DNA of 9,024 bases from Dehalococcoidia bacterium (GTDB lineage: Bacteria; Chloroflexota; Dehalococcoidia; SZUA-161): assembly GCA_014859215.1 (NCBI GenBank), contig JACUUS010000093.1, positions 1 through 9,024 of the forward strand. Reading direction: 5' to 3'. The stretch's first letter is position 1. The number at the start of each line of letters is the position of its first letter. A model generated the notes under the pieces. It was not told the DNA's origin. It ran no database searches and was given only the letters and a program-made list of their open reading frames with translations. Positions 7,086 through 9,024 of the stretch are shown piece by piece. A program made the translations under genes and the position numbers.

Positions 7086-7622
7086 CTAGCGCCTTCCGTG
7101 CTCCAGCCCGTACTCATGTCCGGTTTGAAAAGCTCTGGCATTGAATTCCTCCGTTCCTTTTGGCACGGAGTCCAGAACCGCTTGTCTCAGCCCTTCGGAA
7201 GTCACCACGTCGCTTAGCGCGGCCAAATAGCCGAGCATGATGATGTTTGCCACGACGACGCGTCCCATTTCTCGCGCCATGCGTGTAGCGGGTATCTTGA
7301 GGGGCTCCTTCTGCCCGGCCCCGACTTTCACCAGGTCCGGGTCGATAATCAGGAGGGCGGCGCTGTTCTGCGCATACCTGGTATAGGCTTCCTGGGAAAG
7401 TACTATGACGACATCCGGTTCTTGCACGTACGGATAGTCTATCGGCTCGTCCGAGATCACAATCTCTGCGGTGCAGGCCCCTCCCCGGGCTTCCGGGCCG
7501 TAGCTCTGGGTGAGGGTGGCGAATCCGCTGTTGTGAATAGACGCAGCCTGTCCAAGGATTTGCCCGGATAGAACAACACCTTGCCCGCCAAATCCGGAAA
7601 TTCTTATTTCTTTTCTGGCCAA
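7086..7622 (-). CDS. korC: 2-oxoacid:ferredoxin oxidoreductase gamma subunit (KorC-like)
   Basis: This is the gamma domain/subunit of the 2-oxoacid oxidoreductase, with 178 residues, the normal size. It opens with RISGFGGQGVVLSGQIL, the glycine-rich family signature, followed by SYGPEARGG (40-48), equally diagnostic. In this family the gamma domain helps bind coenzyme A and stabilises the alpha-beta core. The frame is open upstream to 7832, but homologues begin just before the GFGGQG motif. I therefore start at a TTG at 7622, preceded by GGGGTGAT at a suitable distance (7626-7633). A TTG at 7637 is in frame but lacks such a site. The gap to korB is 34 bases, the longest in the window, and the stop TAG is 2 bases before the next ATG. 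Together with korA and korB this gives a three-gene oxidoreductase at the upstream end of the visible cluster. Confidence 0.92.
   Translation of the reverse strand: MARKEIRISGFGGQGVVLSGQILGQAASIHNSGFATLTQSYGPEARGGACTAEIVISDEPIDYPYVQEPDVVIVLSQEAYTRYAQNSAALLIIDPDLVKVGAGQKEPLKIPATRMAREMGRVVVANIIMLGYLAALSDVVTSEGLRQAVLDSVPKGTEEFNARAFQTGHEYGLEHGRR
7092..7097 (-). promoter_or_regulatory. Ribosome binding site of the HdrA/NfnL fusion gene
   Basis: GGAAGG on the minus strand lies 8 bases before the ATG at 7083, inside the last codons of korC. It supports that ATG as the true start, so the protein really begins in the degenerate Rossmann segment and has not lost a longer HdrA N-terminus through a misplaced start. 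Confidence 0.55.
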
Positions 7623-7625
7623 GCT

Positions 7626-7633
7626 ATCACCCC
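7626..7633 (-). promoter_or_regulatory. Ribosome binding site deciding the korC TTG start
   Basis: On the minus strand GGGGTGAT precedes the TTG at 7622, with 7 bases between the GGGG and the TTG. It matches the anti-Shine-Dalgarno well and supports the TTG over any start further upstream, where the frame overlaps korB. Start choice remains an inference. Confidence 0.6.
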
Positions 7634-7656
7634 GCAAGTAATTGTTGGGGCCGTAA

Positions 7657-8505
7657 TCAGTTGTGTCGAGCCCTGACTTTGTCGACCAGGGACTGGTACT
7701 GGTCGCAGAAAGTGGGGCGGTTGATGTCCACGAATTTGCCCACGATAATTGACCCTCCCGGAGTGAGGGCGACATCCCGTGGATCGGCGCCGTTCCGCAC
7801 CACGCTCTTCTCCTGATAATAGCGCATCGCATCCAGCCCCTGGGGCATCTTGTTCATGCGCCCGTAAAGAGTGGGGCAGGGGGCGATGATCTCTATGAAA
7901 CTGAAGCCCGGTTTAGCCAGGGCCTCGGCGATGGACCTCTCCAGTTGCCGCGCGTGCAGCACGGTCCAGCGCGCAACGTACGGGGCCCCGCTCGCAGCCA
8001 CAAGGTCGGGCACATTGAACGGGTACTCGAGGTTGCCAAACGGCGTGGTAGTGCTGCGGGCTTCCAGCGGCGTCGTCGGCCCTGCCTGGCCCCCTGTCAT
8101 GCCATAGTTGAAGTTGTTGATACAGATCACGGTCATGTCCATGTTCCGGCGTGCGCTGTGAATAAGGTGGTTCCCCCCGATTGCCACCAGGTCGCCGTCT
8201 CCAGAGAATACGACTACCTTTAGCTCCGGGTTTCCCAGTTTGAGTCCTGTGGCGAAGGGAAGTGCGCGCCCGTGGGTGGTATGAAACGAGTCCAGCCTCA
8301 CATAACCCGCCACCCTGCCGGAACAACCTATTCCGGAGATAAGGGCCAGCTTGTCAGGGTCAAGGTCGGTCCGGTTGATCGCCCTTATGAAGCAGGTGAC
8401 CGCAGGCCCGATACCGCACCCCGCGCACCAGATGTGGGGAATCCGGTCCAACCTGAGCAGGGTCTCCACCATGCTCTCTTCCTTGTCTGCCAGAGGTCGT
8501 TTCAT
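7657..8505 (-). CDS. korB: 2-oxoacid:ferredoxin oxidoreductase beta subunit (KorB-like, thiamine diphosphate-binding)
   Basis: This is the catalytic beta subunit: it binds thiamine diphosphate (TPP) and the proximal [4Fe-4S] cluster that takes electrons from the decarboxylated oxoacid. With the ATG at 8505 it has 282 residues, close to the usual 270-300. The TPP motif runs from GDGD (102-105) to NN (130-131). The four expected cluster cysteines are C27 and C30 (HIWCAGCG), C61 (GIGCSGR) and C210 (APCPTLYGR). I chose 8505 because its ATG overlaps the korA stop (ATGA) and follows AGGGA with about 9 bases between. The frame is open upstream to 8604, but that stretch is korA read out of frame. A second possible start is the ATG at 8472, which follows AAGGAAGAG and lies 15 residues before the first cysteine; this would shorten the protein by 11 residues. 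The neighbouring korA and korC complete the core enzyme. A separate ferredoxin-like delta subunit is not in the window. Confidence 0.95.
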   Translation of the reverse strand: MKRPLADKEESMVETLLRLDRIPHIWCAGCGIGPAVTCFIRAINRTDLDPDKLALISGIGCSGRVAGYVRLDSFHTTHGRALPFATGLKLGNPELKVVVFSGDGDLVAIGGNHLIHSARRNMDMTVICINNFNYGMTGGQAGPTTPLEARSTTTPFGNLEYPFNVPDLVAASGAPYVARWTVLHARQLERSIAEALAKPGFSFIEIIAPCPTLYGRMNKMPQGLDAMRYYQEKSVVRNGADPRDVALTPGGSIIVGKFVDINRPTFCDQYQSLVDKVRARHN

Positions 8506-9024
8506 CGTGCTGCTTCCCTGATGGCATTGAGAATGGTCTGTGGCGGGTGGACGCTTCCCCCCATCTGCGGCACCAGTAGCGTTTTCGCCCTGCCCCCCGC
8601 GCACCGCTCGACTTCATTGACTACCTGACCGTAGTTTATCTCCGGGACAACGAATGCCCTGACATTACCGGCGAGCTCGCGTATGCGGTCTTCGGCGAAC
8701 GGCCACACGGTTATCAGGCGCAGCAGCCCCGCCCTGATTCCCTCCTTGCGGGCCAGTTCGACAGCCAGCCGGGCGATACGGGCGGTGATCCCGTATGCAC
8801 AGACGACAATCTCCGCGTCTTCCACCTTTGCCTCCTCCAGCCTGACAATGTCGCGTCGATTGAGCCGTATCTTGTCAACCAGCCGGCGCACGAGTTTGTC
8901 CTGGGCCTCCGCGGTCATGACCGGGTATCCTCTTTCGTCATGCGTCAGTCCGGTGGTATGGAAGCAGTAGCCCTGCCCTGCTACTGCCATCGGCGGGACA
9001 AGGTTGCCATCCGTCTCATAGGGT
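8502..9024 (-). CDS. korA: 2-oxoacid:ferredoxin oxidoreductase alpha subunit (KorA-like), C-terminal part, cut by right edge
   Basis: This is the pyrimidine-binding/transketolase C-terminal half of a 2-oxoacid:ferredoxin oxidoreductase alpha subunit. The enzyme decarboxylates a 2-oxoacid to acyl-CoA and reduces ferredoxin in the cytoplasm. The frame stays open to the window edge, and the eleven codons before the first internal ATG (8990) read PYETDGNLVPP, which joins MAVAGQGYCFHTTGLTHDERG. PYETD...PPM and TGLTHDERG are typical of KorA-type subunits, so 8990 is not the start. About 173 of the usual 350-400 residues are present. The tail contains VWPF and EINYGQVVNEVER, as expected for the family's C-terminal domain, where the Q is often conserved. 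The stop TGA overlaps the korB ATG by 4 bases (ATGA), indicating translational coupling. The substrate (2-oxoglutarate, pyruvate or a branched-chain oxoacid) cannot be told from this part; the THDERG region is closest to 2-oxoglutarate-type enzymes as I know them, but that is a family impression. Confidence 0.93.
   Translation of the reverse strand, partial: PYETDGNLVPPMAVAGQGYCFHTTGLTHDERGYPVMTAEAQDKLVRRLVDKIRLNRRDIVRLEEAKVEDAEIVVCAYGITARIARLAVELARKEGIRAGLLRLITVWPFAEDRIRELAGNVRAFVVPEINYGQVVNEVERCAGGRAKTLLVPQMGGSVHPPQTILNAIREAAR

Noticed and set aside
7630..7653. Possible hairpin or terminator in the korB-korC gap
   Set aside because: Only a four-pair CCCC/GGGG stem with a long loop and no run of T is present. 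It might mildly mask the korC binding site but is not convincing.
7623..7832. Upstream extension of korC
   Set aside because: It overlaps the end of korB in another frame. Homologues start just before GFGGQG, and a ribosome binding site precedes the TTG at 7622.
1..9024. RNA genes, CRISPR, insertion sequences, prophage or direct repeats
   Set aside because: The window is almost wholly filled by seven coherent genes on one strand. I saw no tRNA-like fold, spaced repeat or transposase sequence; the only internal repeats are Fe-S cysteine motifs and the related HdrA modules.

Overview
This window is one tightly packed, entirely minus-strand gene cluster, read from the right edge to the left. 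It encodes soluble low-potential electron-transfer enzymes of an anaerobe. In transcription order it holds the C-terminal part of a 2-oxoacid:ferredoxin oxidoreductase alpha subunit (korA-like, cut by the right edge), korB-like (thiamine diphosphate subunit), korC-like (gamma subunit), a 1159-residue fusion of HdrA-like modules around an NfnL/GltD-like NAD(P)H dehydrogenase, a small mvhD-like [2Fe-2S] subunit, an hdrD-like (HdrC+HdrB) subunit with two CCG domains, and a full-length hdrA-like flavoprotein. The last gene stops exactly where a C-terminal MvhD domain seems to begin. I see no RNA genes, mobile elements, CRISPR arrays or long intergenic spaces. The largest gap is 34 bases, and several gene pairs overlap by 4 or 8 bases, so one polycistronic, translationally coupled transcript is likely. 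Its promoter and terminator lie outside the window.

Organism: the sequence is GC-rich by eye, uses ATG and probably TTG starts, and is dense with ferredoxin-type and CCG cysteine motifs. HdrA/HdrD/MvhD proteins beside a ferredoxin-dependent 2-oxoacid oxidoreductase are typical of strict anaerobes: sulfate reducers, syntrophs and acetogens among Desulfobacterota and Desulfotomaculum-like Firmicutes, some Chloroflexota, and some archaea. Strong Shine-Dalgarno sequences such as AGGAGG fit a bacterium. I cannot place it more finely.

Working model (inference): KorABC oxidises a 2-oxoacid with CoA and reduces ferredoxin. The fusion protein brings an NAD(P)H site, HdrA-type flavin and several [4Fe-4S] clusters. 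MvhD passes electrons between modules, HdrD reduces or oxidises a disulfide/thiol-type partner at its CCG sites, and the terminal HdrA would be the bifurcating flavin subunit. No hydrogenase or formate dehydrogenase gene is visible. The NfnL-like module therefore looks like the part that replaces MvhAG or FdhAB, giving a possible NAD(P)H-linked, flavin-based bifurcating or confurcating Hdr complex tied to 2-oxoacid oxidation.

The points most worth a second look are the fusion's unusual module order, its extra cysteine clusters, and the TAA that ends HdrA just after the MvhD signature residues FLCNWCS.
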